Assembly: GCA_965217175.1 (NCBI GenBank) | Contig: OZ244251.1 | Location: 3,410,001-3,474,000 of the forward strand | Direction: 5' to 3' | From: Bin87 sp965217175 | Lineage (GTDB): Bacteria > Chloroflexota > Dehalococcoidia > Lucifugimonadales > UBA3495 | DNA: 64,000 nt | In this document: in pieces, positions 27,213-35,719 of the stretch | Layout of the letters: every line of letters begins with the position of its first letter | Numbering within the stretch: position 1 is the stretch's first letter | Translations under genes and position numbers: made by a program | The notes under the pieces: model-generated | The model's input: the letters and a program-made list of their open reading frames with translations, nothing else | Database searches by the model: none | Told to the model about the DNA's origin: nothing

Positions 27213-27926
27213 ATGCCAAAACATAGCCGACGTTACAACAATGTAGCCGAACGGGTCCCCGAGGAATCGGTGTACCAGCCCCACGAAGCAGTGGACTTGA
27301 TCCGGGAACTCTCCACCGCCAAATTTGACGAAACTATAGAAGTGCATCTGCGCACCAACGCCGATGTACGGCACGCGGAACAACAGGTGCGCGGCGTTAC
27401 CGTCCTGCCCCACGGGCTGGGCAAACAGGTACGCGTCCTGGTTTTCGCCAGCGGCGAGGCCGCGGACATTGCCCGTCAGGCCGGAGCCGACTACGTCGGT
27501 GACGACGAACTGATCGCGCAAGTAGAAGGCGGCTGGCTGGAGTTCGATGTCGGATTGGCCATTCCGGAAGTGATGTCTAAAATCGGACGCCTGGGCCGCA
27601 TTCTCGGGCGCCGCGGCCTGATGCCCAATCCCCGTACCGGTACTCTGGTACAACCTCGGGATTTGCCACGAGTTATCCAGGAATCCAAAGCAGGACGGCT
27701 GGAGTTTCGCACCGACCGCACTGCGATCATTCACGGTCAGTTCGGAAAATCATCGTTCGAACCCGACATGTTGATGGATAACCTAACGGTTTTCATGGAT
27801 TCCGTGATGCGCGAACGTCCCGATGCGGTCAAAGGCCCTTTCATCAAATCGGCGTATATCACGTCCTCCATGGGTCCTGGCATCGCCGTCGACGCAACCG
27901 CACTGCAGGCGTTGAAGCCGGAGTAA
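27213..27926 (+). CDS. rplA: 50S ribosomal protein L1
   Basis: This 237-residue protein of the L1 stalk shows the conserved GRLGRILGRRGLMPNPRTGT segment and the ending IKSAYITSSMGPGIAVD. The length and position after rplK are normal. It may also act as a translational repressor of rplK-rplA, as in other bacteria, but no clear L1 operator was identified here. Confidence 0.97.
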   Translation: MPKHSRRYNNVAERVPEESVYQPHEAVDLIRELSTAKFDETIEVHLRTNADVRHAEQQVRGVTVLPHGLGKQVRVLVFASGEAADIARQAGADYVGDDELIAQVEGGWLEFDVGLAIPEVMSKIGRLGRILGRRGLMPNPRTGTLVQPRDLPRVIQESKAGRLEFRTDRTAIIHGQFGKSSFEPDMLMDNLTVFMDSVMRERPDAVKGPFIKSAYITSSMGPGIAVDATALQALKPE

Positions 27927-27989
27927 TCCGTCCCTTCATTTCCCGTGCATCAACCCTGGGGCCGCTCTGGTTGCATGGAGTGGTTCGAG

Positions 27990-28199
27990 ATGATAGGCTA
28001 ACCGCACAAATTGAATAATTCCATAGCGCTTGAGACAGCGGGCACCCGAAAGGGAATAATGGTAGCCTAAGGGCGCCACCCGCCTAGGCGAGGCAACCGG
28101 GTTCGCCCGGTGGTGTGGATACCGACCCCGGAGCCAATCAGCTCGGAGTTTGTTCCCATATAAAACCTGCGTCAATGTCTTGAAGTCGCAGGTTTTTTT
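27990..28199 (+). ncRNA. Putative L10 (rplJ) leader RNA
   Basis: The 347-nt stretch between rplA and rplJ has no gene but contains several helices, including one around GCCACCCGCCTAGGCGAGGC and a following ACCGGGTTCGCCCGGT stem. It ends in a strong terminator-like hairpin at 28163-28199. This position and layout fit the L10-leader, where the L10(L12)4 complex binds the leader and, in Firmicutes, promotes attenuation. The 5' limit is approximate and the match to the covariance model is not tested. Confidence 0.6.
28163..28199 (+). terminator. Intrinsic terminator/attenuator before rplJ
   Basis: A 9-bp stem AAACCTGCG/CGCAGGTTT with a 15-nt loop runs straight into a seven-T tract. It lies about 75 nt upstream of rplJ and inside the operon, so it most likely acts as a regulated attenuator. 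Confidence 0.8.
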
Positions 28200-28273
28200 A
28201 GTTCAGAATCTTTTACAAACATTGTTGAGCGTGCATGGCGCTCGCAGAGAATCCAGGAAATCGGAGGAACATC

Positions 28274-28810
28274 TTGCCAACCCAGGCGAAAGTCGATCGG
28301 GTAACCGAACTGAAAGAAAAGCTGGAAAACAGCTCCATCGTGATTGCTGCCGGCTTCTCTGGCATGGGTTCCAACCAGATGGTCGACCTGCGCCGTCGGA
28401 TGCGCGACGGTGGAGTCGAATTCGTTGTAATAAAAAACAACCTGCTGAATCTGGCCGCCGACGCCGCTGATATCCCGCAACTGAAAGACATTATCACGGG
28501 TCAAACCGGTATCGCCTTTGGCTACGAAGACCCGGTAATGGCTGCCAAAACCGTAAACGCCGCTGCTGTTGCCGGCGGAATATTAAGGATCAACGGCGCC
28601 GTTGTCGATCGCGGGATCCCGATGGCAGCCAGTGAAGTATCGCGTTTGGCCGCCTTGCCGCCGCGTCCCGTTCTGGTTGCTCAGTTATTGGGCAACATGC
28701 AATCGCCTCTGTATGGCCTGCTGAGCGTGCTCAGCGGTCCATTGCGCAGCCTGGCATACCTGCTGCAGGCTCGATCCGACCAGTTACAGCAAACCGAGAG
28801 CGTTGCCTAG
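28274..28810 (+). CDS. rplJ: 50S ribosomal protein L10
   Basis: This 178-residue protein starts MPTQAKVDRVTELKEKLENS and shows the L10 features IVIAAGFSGMGSNQMVDLRRRMR, EFVVIKNNL and a C-terminal helix for L7/L12 binding. I place the start at TTG 28274, because GGAGG at 28263-28267 lies 6 nt upstream. An in-frame start at 28235 would add 13 residues that do not resemble L10. It is followed by rplL. Confidence 0.95.
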   Translation: MPTQAKVDRVTELKEKLENSSIVIAAGFSGMGSNQMVDLRRRMRDGGVEFVVIKNNLLNLAADAADIPQLKDIITGQTGIAFGYEDPVMAAKTVNAAAVAGGILRINGAVVDRGIPMAASEVSRLAALPPRPVLVAQLLGNMQSPLYGLLSVLSGPLRSLAYLLQARSDQLQQTESVA

Positions 28811-28877
28811 TCTCTCGCGATCTCGATTCAAACCAAGTAAACAGAACTCGAAACACTAACACCAGGAGGAGCCAGTC

Positions 28878-29273
28878 ATGGCAGTAAATCAGGAAGTATT
28901 GGAAGCAATCCGGGGAATGAGCGTCATGGACCTGGCCGATATGGTCAAGGCATTGGAAGAAGAGTTCGGTATCTCCGCAGCCGCTCCCATGGCTGTCGCC
29001 GCTGCTCCTTCAGCAGGTGGCGTAAACGACGATGCTCCGGCAGGCGCGGGCGACGAAGAGCAAACCGAATTCTCCATCACGCTGGCGGATTTCGGCGCCA
29101 ACAAGATCAATGTCATTAAAGCCGTCCGCGAGATTACTGATCTTGGACTGCGAGAAGCAAAAGAACTGGTGGAATCAGCACCGACTCGCGTCCGCGAAGG
29201 CGTGAACAAGGACGAAGCCGACAGCATCAAGACCAAGCTGGAAGATGCCGGCGCGACCGTGCAAGTCGCCTAA
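28878..29273 (+). CDS. rplL: 50S ribosomal protein L7/L12
   Basis: This 131-residue stalk protein has an N-terminal dimerisation helix (MDLADMVKALEEEFGI), an Ala-rich hinge and the factor-binding C-terminal domain (NKINVIKAVREITDLGLREAKELVES). AGGAGGAG precedes the ATG. It is the last gene of the operon. A terminator follows, and rpoB/rpoC are not next to it. Confidence 0.97.
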   Translation: MAVNQEVLEAIRGMSVMDLADMVKALEEEFGISAAAPMAVAAAPSAGGVNDDAPAGAGDEEQTEFSITLADFGANKINVIKAVREITDLGLREAKELVESAPTRVREGVNKDEADSIKTKLEDAGATVQVA

Positions 29274-29299
29274 CCTGCTGCATTCTCTAAATATCACGA

Positions 29300-29325
29300 C
29301 CCCTCTCGGACTCGAGAGGGGTTTT
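29300..29325 (+). terminator. Rho-independent terminator after rplL
   Basis: A perfect 9-bp stem CCCCTCTCG/CGAGAGGGG with tetraloop GACT is followed by TTTT. It lies 26 nt after the rplL stop codon. Confidence 0.92.
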
Positions 29326-29387
29326 CCTTGCCGCGAGGGCGACCACATTCCAGCTCTCCGGCCGACGGGTTCCACACGGGAGCGGGA

Positions 29388-29416
29388 TTGGGCGGCCACC
29401 GCGACCTGGTGTAGAA
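29388..29416 (+). promoter_or_regulatory. Candidate promoter of the SDR gene
   Basis: TTGGGC (29388-29393) and TAGAAT (29411-29416) are 17 nt apart, and the -10 is followed by GCC. The SDR start codon is 31 nt downstream. Confidence 0.45.
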
Positions 29417-29447
29417 TGCCGTCAATTCAACCCGCGGAGGCAATTCG

Positions 29448-30251
29448 ATGGATTTGCAACTGAATGGGCTAACCGCAATCGTTACCGGCGGGAGCCGGGG
29501 CATCGGCAAGGCGGTGGCAAGAGTGCTGGCGGCCGATGGGTGCAGCGTGGTCATCACTGGACGCTACGCTGACACATTGTCCGCATCGGCCGAAGAAATC
29601 GCCGGCGATACCCACGGGCGAGTCGTACCCATGGTCGCTGACATGACAAACACCGAACAGGTTAACGCCATGGTATCGAGCGCCGCGGAAACCCTGGGCG
29701 GTCGTATCGACATCCTGGTCAATAACGCGGCCGCACCCGGTGGATTGGCTCGCGGTTCGCTGTCAGAAATCCAGGACGCCGACGTGATGTTGGACCTGGA
29801 CACCAAAGTAATGGGATACCTCCGCTGCGCCCGGGCTGTTGCCCCGTACATGCAACTCCAGGGTAGCGGCAGAATCGTCAACATCGGCGGGTTGTCGGCG
29901 CGACAGGCCGCCGGCAACCTCAGCGCCGGCGTCAGGAATTCCGGGTTGTCCAATTTGACCAAATACCTGGCCGAAGAATTGGGCCAGCATGGGGTGTGCG
30001 TAAATCTGGTTCACCCCGGCACCACTCGCACCGAACGCAGCGCCCCAATGTACGAAGAACAGGCCGCTCGGGAAGGCACAACCGTTGCTGAAGTGGAACG
30101 CCGGGTTGCTGCCCGCAATTCCACCCGGCGCATTGTTGACGCGGAAGAACTGGCCTGGGTGGTCGCCTTTTTGGCCTCGCCCCGCAGCATTGCCATCAGT
30201 GGAGAAACTATTGCCGCCGGCGGCGGCGCCGGCATAAACGTCTACCACTGA
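29448..30251 (+). CDS. Short-chain dehydrogenase/reductase-fold protein lacking the usual YxxxK
   Basis: This 267-residue Rossmann-fold SDR has the cofactor motif TGGSRGIGKAV and NNAA. The C-terminal PGTTRTER and SGETIAAGGGAGINVY match SDR topology. The usual catalytic pair (Tyr and Lys of YxxxK) is absent. The region that should hold it reads SAGVRNSGLSNLTKYLAEEL, with Ala and Asn in the two positions. A small SDR group with xRNSGL-type motifs exists, so this is probably an authentic variant and not damage. The reaction is unknown. It starts at ATG 29448 and is followed by an EthD-like gene. Confidence 0.88.
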   Translation: MDLQLNGLTAIVTGGSRGIGKAVARVLAADGCSVVITGRYADTLSASAEEIAGDTHGRVVPMVADMTNTEQVNAMVSSAAETLGGRIDILVNNAAAPGGLARGSLSEIQDADVMLDLDTKVMGYLRCARAVAPYMQLQGSGRIVNIGGLSARQAAGNLSAGVRNSGLSNLTKYLAEELGQHGVCVNLVHPGTTRTERSAPMYEEQAAREGTTVAEVERRVAARNSTRRIVDAEELAWVVAFLASPRSIAISGETIAAGGGAGINVYH

Positions 30252-30279
30252 CGGGGAACTCACACAGGAGACAACGAAA

Positions 30280-30594
30280 ATGATCAAAGTAACCGTTTTC
30301 TACGACAACATGGAAGACAAATCGTTTGATTTCGACTACTACGTCAATACCCACATGCCAATGGTCCAAGAGCGGTTGACCACTTTCGGGATGCGCTATT
30401 ACAACGTGGAAAAAGGCATATCCGATACCGATCCCACCGCGCCCCCCATGTACGTCGCCGTCGGGTACCTCTTCTTCAACGACCTGGAGGGTGTTCACGA
30501 GGGGTTCAAGAACCACGGGCGCGAATTGGTGGGAGACGTTAAGAATTTCACCGATATCGAGCCGAAATTCCTGATCAGCGAATTGGTTGCCTGA
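30280..30594 (+). CDS. EthD-family protein
   Basis: This 104-residue dimeric alpha/beta-barrel protein of the EthD family begins MIKVTVFYDNMEDKSFDFDY, followed by NTHMPMVQERL (the HMP motif region of the family). AGGAG precedes the ATG. Members occur in degradation gene clusters, and the reaction is often unknown. It lies 28 nt after the SDR gene and probably shares its transcript. Confidence 0.85.
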   Translation: MIKVTVFYDNMEDKSFDFDYYVNTHMPMVQERLTTFGMRYYNVEKGISDTDPTAPPMYVAVGYLFFNDLEGVHEGFKNHGRELVGDVKNFTDIEPKFLISELVA

Positions 30595-30675
30595 GCCTCG
30601 GTTGCTCCTGAACGCACCCTGCAGCCGGATTCGGCGCCACAATCTCCCCCAATTTCCCAGAGAATAACCACAGCC

Positions 30676-32376
30676 ATGACCCAATCCGAAGACGCAGCCC
30701 GATGGCAGTCAGCTGTCAGCAACCTTGCTGAAACAGCCGTCGCCGAACACTGGGATTTCCTGCCTACCTCCGGCAGTCGTATCGGCCGCCACGAATACGA
30801 TGGAAGGCTTCCCGATTTCTCGGGCAACCGCATACAGAATCGGGTCGAACAGATTCACCGAACGCTGGGCCAGCTGTCGGGGATACCGTTGTTACCGGAA
30901 CCCAACACCATAAACGGAGAAAGCGATCACGCGATGCTCCGCTTGGAACGCAACCTCCTGGAAATGTTCCTGCGGCGGGAATTGTTCAACCTCGAGGAGA
31001 TGCAGACGCTACACAACAATCCGCAGCGGCAGGTCGGATATCTGAACGTGGGCGGGTATGTGCAGCGGGATTATGGTCCGCTGCCCGACCGAATCCGAGC
31101 GGCCACGGTGATTCTCCGCCAGGCGCCGGATTTTCTGGACACCCTTGATCGTTTGACCGACGCCGAACTGGGCGCGCCCATCAAGGACATGGCAGTGGAA
31201 GCCTACCGGGGAATGGCAACGTATTGCCGCACCGGACTGGCGGATGCCGCCGCAGCATGTGCTCGTTTGGCTCCGGACGTATCCGCCGAATTTGACCGGG
31301 CCCGCCAGGACGCATCGTCCGCTCTGGACCGGTTTGCTGATGTGCTGCAATCGCGCGCAACTCGACCGGAGTTCTCCATTGGATCAACTCTATATGGCCG
31401 GATGCTGGCCGAGGGCGAAGGCGTAACTACGTCTCTGGCCGACCTGCTGGCCATTGGACAAGCCAACCTGGAGCAAAATCTAAGCAAACTGGACCAGGCA
31501 GCCGCGCTGGTCGCTCCTGGCAAATCCGTACGCGAAGCGGTCGCCCAGGTCAGCGCCAATCACCCGTCAGCAACCGGTTTGATCCCCGACACGCGGGAAA
31601 TGTTGGAAGACATCAGGCAGTCGTTGATCGACCACGAGATAATCGGGTTGCCCTCGGAAGAACGCTGCCAGGTGACCGAAACGCCGCCCTACATGCGGTA
31701 TGCCTTCGCAGCGATGGATTCGCCGGGTGGTCTGGAATCTGTCGCCACTGAGGCGTACTACTACGTAACGCCGGTGGAGCCCGACTGGACGCAGCAGCAG
31801 CAAGAGGCATGGTTGTCCAATTTCAACTATCACACGTTGAAAATCATCAGCATCCACGAGGTGTATCCCGGGCATTACGTACACAACCTTCACAACCGCC
31901 ACCGGGCTCCTCTTCCACTCATCAATAGGGTTGCGACCTCGTACGCCTTTACCGAAGGTTGGGCGCATTACACCGAAGAAATGATGCTGGAAACCGACTA
32001 CGGCCGCAACGATCCCGCTCTGTGGCTGACCCAACTGCTGGAAGCCCTGGTGCGGAATTGCCGGTACCTGTGTTCGTTGGGAATGCACACCCAGGGAATG
32101 ACACCGGACGAAGCAACCCGCTTCTTCCAGGACCACGCGTACATGGAAGAACATCCGGCGCGGCGCGAGGCGTTGCGGGGAACATTTGACCCCGGGTATC
32201 TGAATTACACGCTGGGAAAACTGATGCTGTTGAAATTGCGGCAGGACTGGCGAACCCAGGAAGGCAATGCGTACAGTTTGCGCCGGTTCCACGATACCTT
32301 GCTATCCTGGGGCGCCCCGCCGGTGCCGATAGTGCGGCAAGCCATGCTGGCCAACCCAGGCCAACAGGTATTGTGA
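30676..32376 (+). CDS. DUF885 family putative metallohydrolase
   Basis: This 566-residue protein carries the DUF885 zinc-peptidase-like motif HEVYPGHYVHNLH (HExxxGH type) and the downstream EGWAHYTEEM that supplies another ligand. The length matches the family. DUF885 members are linked to gluzincin carboxypeptidases, but the substrate is unknown. It has no signal peptide. It is in the same direction as the EthD-like gene upstream and the ABC ATPase genes downstream, but a promoter for the latter lies between. Confidence 0.87.
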   Translation: MTQSEDAARWQSAVSNLAETAVAEHWDFLPTSGSRIGRHEYDGRLPDFSGNRIQNRVEQIHRTLGQLSGIPLLPEPNTINGESDHAMLRLERNLLEMFLRRELFNLEEMQTLHNNPQRQVGYLNVGGYVQRDYGPLPDRIRAATVILRQAPDFLDTLDRLTDAELGAPIKDMAVEAYRGMATYCRTGLADAAAACARLAPDVSAEFDRARQDASSALDRFADVLQSRATRPEFSIGSTLYGRMLAEGEGVTTSLADLLAIGQANLEQNLSKLDQAAALVAPGKSVREAVAQVSANHPSATGLIPDTREMLEDIRQSLIDHEIIGLPSEERCQVTETPPYMRYAFAAMDSPGGLESVATEAYYYVTPVEPDWTQQQQEAWLSNFNYHTLKIISIHEVYPGHYVHNLHNRHRAPLPLINRVATSYAFTEGWAHYTEEMMLETDYGRNDPALWLTQLLEALVRNCRYLCSLGMHTQGMTPDEATRFFQDHAYMEEHPARREALRGTFDPGYLNYTLGKLMLLKLRQDWRTQEGNAYSLRRFHDTLLSWGAPPVPIVRQAMLANPGQQVL

Positions 32377-32422
32377 ACGATCGATTACTTCTCGGAACGC
32401 CGCAGAAGGCGCTTCGCGAAAC

Positions 32423-32451
32423 TTGCCTATTGTATAAGTTTAGGCTAACCT
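32423..32451 (+). promoter_or_regulatory. Promoter of the oligopeptide-ABC ATPase genes
   Basis: TTGCCT at 32423-32428 and TAACCT at 32446-32451 are 17 nt apart, the same -10 sequence as the tuf promoter. The GTG start of the first ATPase is 31 nt further on. Confidence 0.55.
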
Positions 32452-32482
32452 GATCGCCCATCGATGCGGAGGAACTTGGATT

Positions 32483-33478
32483 GTGACTAGCGCTGAAACG
32501 CGGCCAATTTTGGAGGTCAAAGACCTGCAAACGTACTTCTTTACGCGGACCGGCACCGTCAAAGCGGTTGACGGTGTTAGTTTCCAACTATTCCCAGGGG
32601 AAACACTCGGTGTAGTGGGTGAATCCGGCTCCGGCAAAAGCATGACTGCTCTGTCGATAATGGGATTGGTCCCAAAACCGGCCGGGCGTACGGTCGGCGG
32701 CGAGATTCTCTACAACGGCGAAGACCTGCTGCAGAAATCTGAAGCTGAGATGCGCCAGATGCGCGGGTCGGAAATCTGCATGATTCTGCAAGATCCCATG
32801 ACTTCGCTAAATCCGGTTTACACCGTGGGAAATCAGGTAATAGAAACGCTGCGGCAAAACACTGGGGACGGCCGCAGCCTGGGGTTGAGGGCCAGGGCAA
32901 TTGAATTGCTGGAAAAGGTTAAAATCCCTTCCTCAGATATCCGCTTCTCAAACTTCCCACACCAGATGTCGGGGGGTATGAGGCAGCGCGTAGTGGGGGC
33001 CATCGCCGTGGCCGGCTCGCCCAAGGTGCTTATCGCCGACGAAGCCACCACGTCGCTCGACGCCACCATCCAATACCAGTACCTGGCGTTGCTGAAGGAG
33101 TTACAGCAGGAAACGGGCATGGCGATCATTTTCATCACCCACGACTTCGGCATTGTTGCCAAGATGTGCGACCGCGTGGCGGTGATGTACGCCGGCCGAG
33201 TTGCGGAGATTGCCGGCGTTCGCGAGTTGTTCAACAACCCACAGCACCCCTACACAGAAGCGTTGATGCGTTCGGTGCCGAACGTCGATGAAGACGTGGA
33301 CTTTCTGTACTCCATCGAAGGCCAGCCGCCGGCGTTGGATGATCTGCCGCCCGGATGCTCGTTTGCCGACCGTTGCCCCTATGTTCACGACAGGTGTCTG
33401 GAAGAATTTCCGCCGGCGGTGGCTGTTGAGCCACAACATATCGCAACCTGCTGGCGATTGACCGAGGAGAATCGCTGA
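32483..33478 (+). CDS. Oligopeptide/dipeptide ABC transporter ATP-binding protein (OppD/DppD)
   Basis: This 331-residue ABC ATPase has Walker A GESGSGKS, the signature MSGGMRQRV, Walker B (KVLIADEAT) and the OppD/DppD C-terminal extension with the Cys-rich motif PPGCSFADRCPYVHDRC. It should energise uptake of peptides or related solutes as a heterodimer with the following gene product. The start is GTG 32483 with GAGG upstream. No permease or binding protein genes are adjacent, so the rest of the transporter is elsewhere. Confidence 0.93.
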   Translation: MTSAETRPILEVKDLQTYFFTRTGTVKAVDGVSFQLFPGETLGVVGESGSGKSMTALSIMGLVPKPAGRTVGGEILYNGEDLLQKSEAEMRQMRGSEICMILQDPMTSLNPVYTVGNQVIETLRQNTGDGRSLGLRARAIELLEKVKIPSSDIRFSNFPHQMSGGMRQRVVGAIAVAGSPKVLIADEATTSLDATIQYQYLALLKELQQETGMAIIFITHDFGIVAKMCDRVAVMYAGRVAEIAGVRELFNNPQHPYTEALMRSVPNVDEDVDFLYSIEGQPPALDDLPPGCSFADRCPYVHDRCLEEFPPAVAVEPQHIATCWRLTEENR

Positions 33479-34485
33479 TGACGCAGCCGATGACCGATGC
33501 ACAGCCCACCACCCAGAACGGGGATTCCATCATTGAGCTGGAAAACGTCCGCAAGTATTTCCCTATCACCAAAGGTATCCTGCTCCGTCGTTCCATCGGG
33601 CAAGTTCAGGCCGTTGACGGAGTTTCTTTCAAAATCAAGGAAGGTGAAACCTACAGTCTGGTTGGGGAATCCGGTTGTGGAAAAACCACCACGGCGCGCA
33701 TGGTGTTGCAAGTAGAGACTCCAACCGCCGGCACGATTCGATTCCACGGCAAAGACACCAATCAGTTCAGCGGGTCGGACCGCAAAGAGTACCGCGCGTC
33801 AGTTCAGGCGGTATTCCAGGACCCCTGGAGCTCGCTGAATCCACGCATGCGCGTCGGTTCCATCATCATGGAACCGCTGCTCACAAACCAGCCCATGGGC
33901 AAACACGAGGCCCAGGAACAACTGGAAACTCTGTTGCGTGATGTGGGGTTGCGGCAGGCGCAGGGAGACTACTACCCACACGAATTCAGCGGCGGTCAGC
34001 GGCAGCGAATCGCCATCGCCCGGGCGCTTTCACTTCGTCCCAAGCTGATCGTGCTGGATGAGCCGGTATCGGCGCTGGATGTTTCCATACGCGCCCAGAT
34101 CATGAACTTACTTAGGGACCTGCAAAACCAATACGGCGTTAGCTACCTGTTGATCGCCCATAACCTGGCCACTGTGCGATATATGAGCCACCAGGTTGGG
34201 GTGATGTACTTGGGGCGAATGGTTGAAGAGGCGCCGGTTCGCGAGTTATTCACCAATCCCAGCCATCCCTACACCAAAGCGTTGATCGCAGCATCACTGC
34301 CTTCACACCCGGACATTGAACGTGAAGAGATCATCATATCTGGAGAAGTTCCATCGCCGATGAACCCTCCATCGGGGTGCTATTTCCATACCAGGTGCCC
34401 GATGGTAATGGACCAGTGCTCGGTCGATGATCCAGAGACCCGGTCGTTGACGCCCACGCATCAGGTTGCCTGCCACCTGTTCTGA
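33478..34485 (+). CDS. Oligopeptide/dipeptide ABC transporter ATP-binding protein (OppF/DppF)
   Basis: This 335-residue ABC ATPase has Walker A GESGCGKTT, signature FSGGQRQRIAIARAL, Walker B LIVLDEPVSALD and the OppF-type C-terminus with PPSGCYFHTRCPM. The ATG overlaps the TGA of the upstream ATPase (ATGA), so the two are translationally coupled and likely form the nucleotide-binding heterodimer. A 54-bp palindrome follows downstream. Confidence 0.93.
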   Translation: MTQPMTDAQPTTQNGDSIIELENVRKYFPITKGILLRRSIGQVQAVDGVSFKIKEGETYSLVGESGCGKTTTARMVLQVETPTAGTIRFHGKDTNQFSGSDRKEYRASVQAVFQDPWSSLNPRMRVGSIIMEPLLTNQPMGKHEAQEQLETLLRDVGLRQAQGDYYPHEFSGGQRQRIAIARALSLRPKLIVLDEPVSALDVSIRAQIMNLLRDLQNQYGVSYLLIAHNLATVRYMSHQVGVMYLGRMVEEAPVRELFTNPSHPYTKALIAASLPSHPDIEREEIIISGEVPSPMNPPSGCYFHTRCPMVMDQCSVDDPETRSLTPTHQVACHLF

Positions 34486-34542
34486 TCGTCATTCCTGAAC
34501 GTCGGACAGATTCCTGACTACCCGCACGCTCTCCATACAAAT

Positions 34543-34596
34543 CCGAACCCGGCACGGCTCGCGTCGATCGATCGACGCGAGCCGTGCCGGGTTCGG
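34543..34596. repeat. 54-bp perfect palindrome between convergent genes
   Basis: Positions 34543-34596 form a perfect inverted repeat with 27-bp arms and no spacer, centred between 34569 and 34570. The arm begins CCGAACCCGGCACGGC and ends GTCGATC at the centre. It lies between oppF (+) and a PIG-L gene (-). It could be a bidirectional terminator, although no T-tract follows on either strand, or a protein-binding site. Confidence 0.9.
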
Positions 34597-34631
34597 GTTG
34601 CGGATAACGCAACTGTAACGATTACGGCGCC

Positions 34632-35363
34632 CTAGGTGCGGAAGGTCACCCTGCGGAAGGCTTCTGCCAACGCCAGGCCGGTAACATCTTCCTCGCCGGA
34701 TGCGTTGCCGATCTCAGCGTTTTGTTCTGCCCGGGCGCGAACGAATCCTTCCATTTCCGCTTCGGAACGCCCGCGCGTTTGGCTGCGGTACGCCATCACC
34801 GCTGCCAGCTTGGCATCGAGAGCATCCGCCACATCAACAAAAACATTGGGGTTTTCAGACCCCCAAAACCAGATGGCCGCGGTTTTGTGAGGCTCTATGC
34901 CTTCGTTGAGGAACAGGTCGCCAAAGTGTAAATGGTCGCGGGCGTATGGAAAGACGGCGTCCAGGGCAACCTGCCCCGCAATCCGGTGATCCCGGTGCCA
35001 CTGCATGTTGCGCCGATAGGGTTCCGTGGTCAACACAACGTCCGGTTTCACCAACCGGATCTGCCTGACCAGTTCTTTCCGGAAATCCGCCGCATCCTCC
35101 AGCTCTCCGTCAGGGCGGCCCAGCATGACGACGTTGGACACTCCCAGAATTTCGGCAGCAGCCATTTGCTCGCGGCTGCGAATCTCGACCAATTCTTCGG
35201 AGGTTACTTCAGGATCGTCGGTCCCTTTACCGCCATCGGTGCATAACACATAGTGAACGTCTGCACCCGCCTTCACCCATTTGGCTATCGTCCCGCCAGC
35301 CCACATCTCGGCGTCGTCGGGGTGAGGTGTGATTACCAACGCACGTTCCGGGGCAAATTCCAT
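34632..35363 (-). CDS. PIG-L/LmbE-family deacetylase
   Basis: This 243-residue protein has the PIG-L zinc motif PHPDDAEMWAGGTI and the later H-R-D-H region (WHRDHRIAG). Members deacetylate N-acetylglucosaminyl compounds or related amides. ATG 35363 is supported by AGGAG and by the family's usual start just before the PHPDD motif. A TAGAATCGCC element lies at 35417-35422. The substrate is unknown. Confidence 0.88.
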   Translation of the reverse strand: MEFAPERALVITPHPDDAEMWAGGTIAKWVKAGADVHYVLCTDGGKGTDDPEVTSEELVEIRSREQMAAAEILGVSNVVMLGRPDGELEDAADFRKELVRQIRLVKPDVVLTTEPYRRNMQWHRDHRIAGQVALDAVFPYARDHLHFGDLFLNEGIEPHKTAAIWFWGSENPNVFVDVADALDAKLAAVMAYRSQTRGRSEAEMEGFVRARAEQNAEIGNASGEEDVTGLALAEAFRRVTFRT

Positions 35364-35719
35364 CGGCTGTCTCCTGCAAGGCAAACGTTTGTTTACTTGA
35401 TGCGATCGGGTGGGCGATTCTATCAGTCCGCCCGGCGCTGGGGCGATTCCGCGGTTGATCCAGAGCGCGGAACGGTCCACCGACCGCATCCGGGTTCAAT
35501 TGGGAACCGGGGATTACTCTGCAACAATCCTCCAATAGTGTCAAGGGGCGTATATCGTGATCACCTGTGCTGCGAACCTGCCCAGCGTTCCTTTTGCTAG
35601 CCAAGGTTGTGGGTTGTTCAAATACGGGGTTGGGCGGGATATACAGCTTGACCGGCCGGATCAGCGCGAGAGATTGGCTACCGGTTCGGACAATGCCCAC
35701 CCTTGACCGATTGGGTTGG
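35364..35719. other. 356-nt intergenic stretch
   Basis: Both flanking genes are on the minus strand. Apart from the PIG-L gene's ribosome site and the TAGAAT element at 35417-35422, I see no gene, RNA or repeat here. Short open frames on the plus strand show no family features. Confidence 0.5.
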
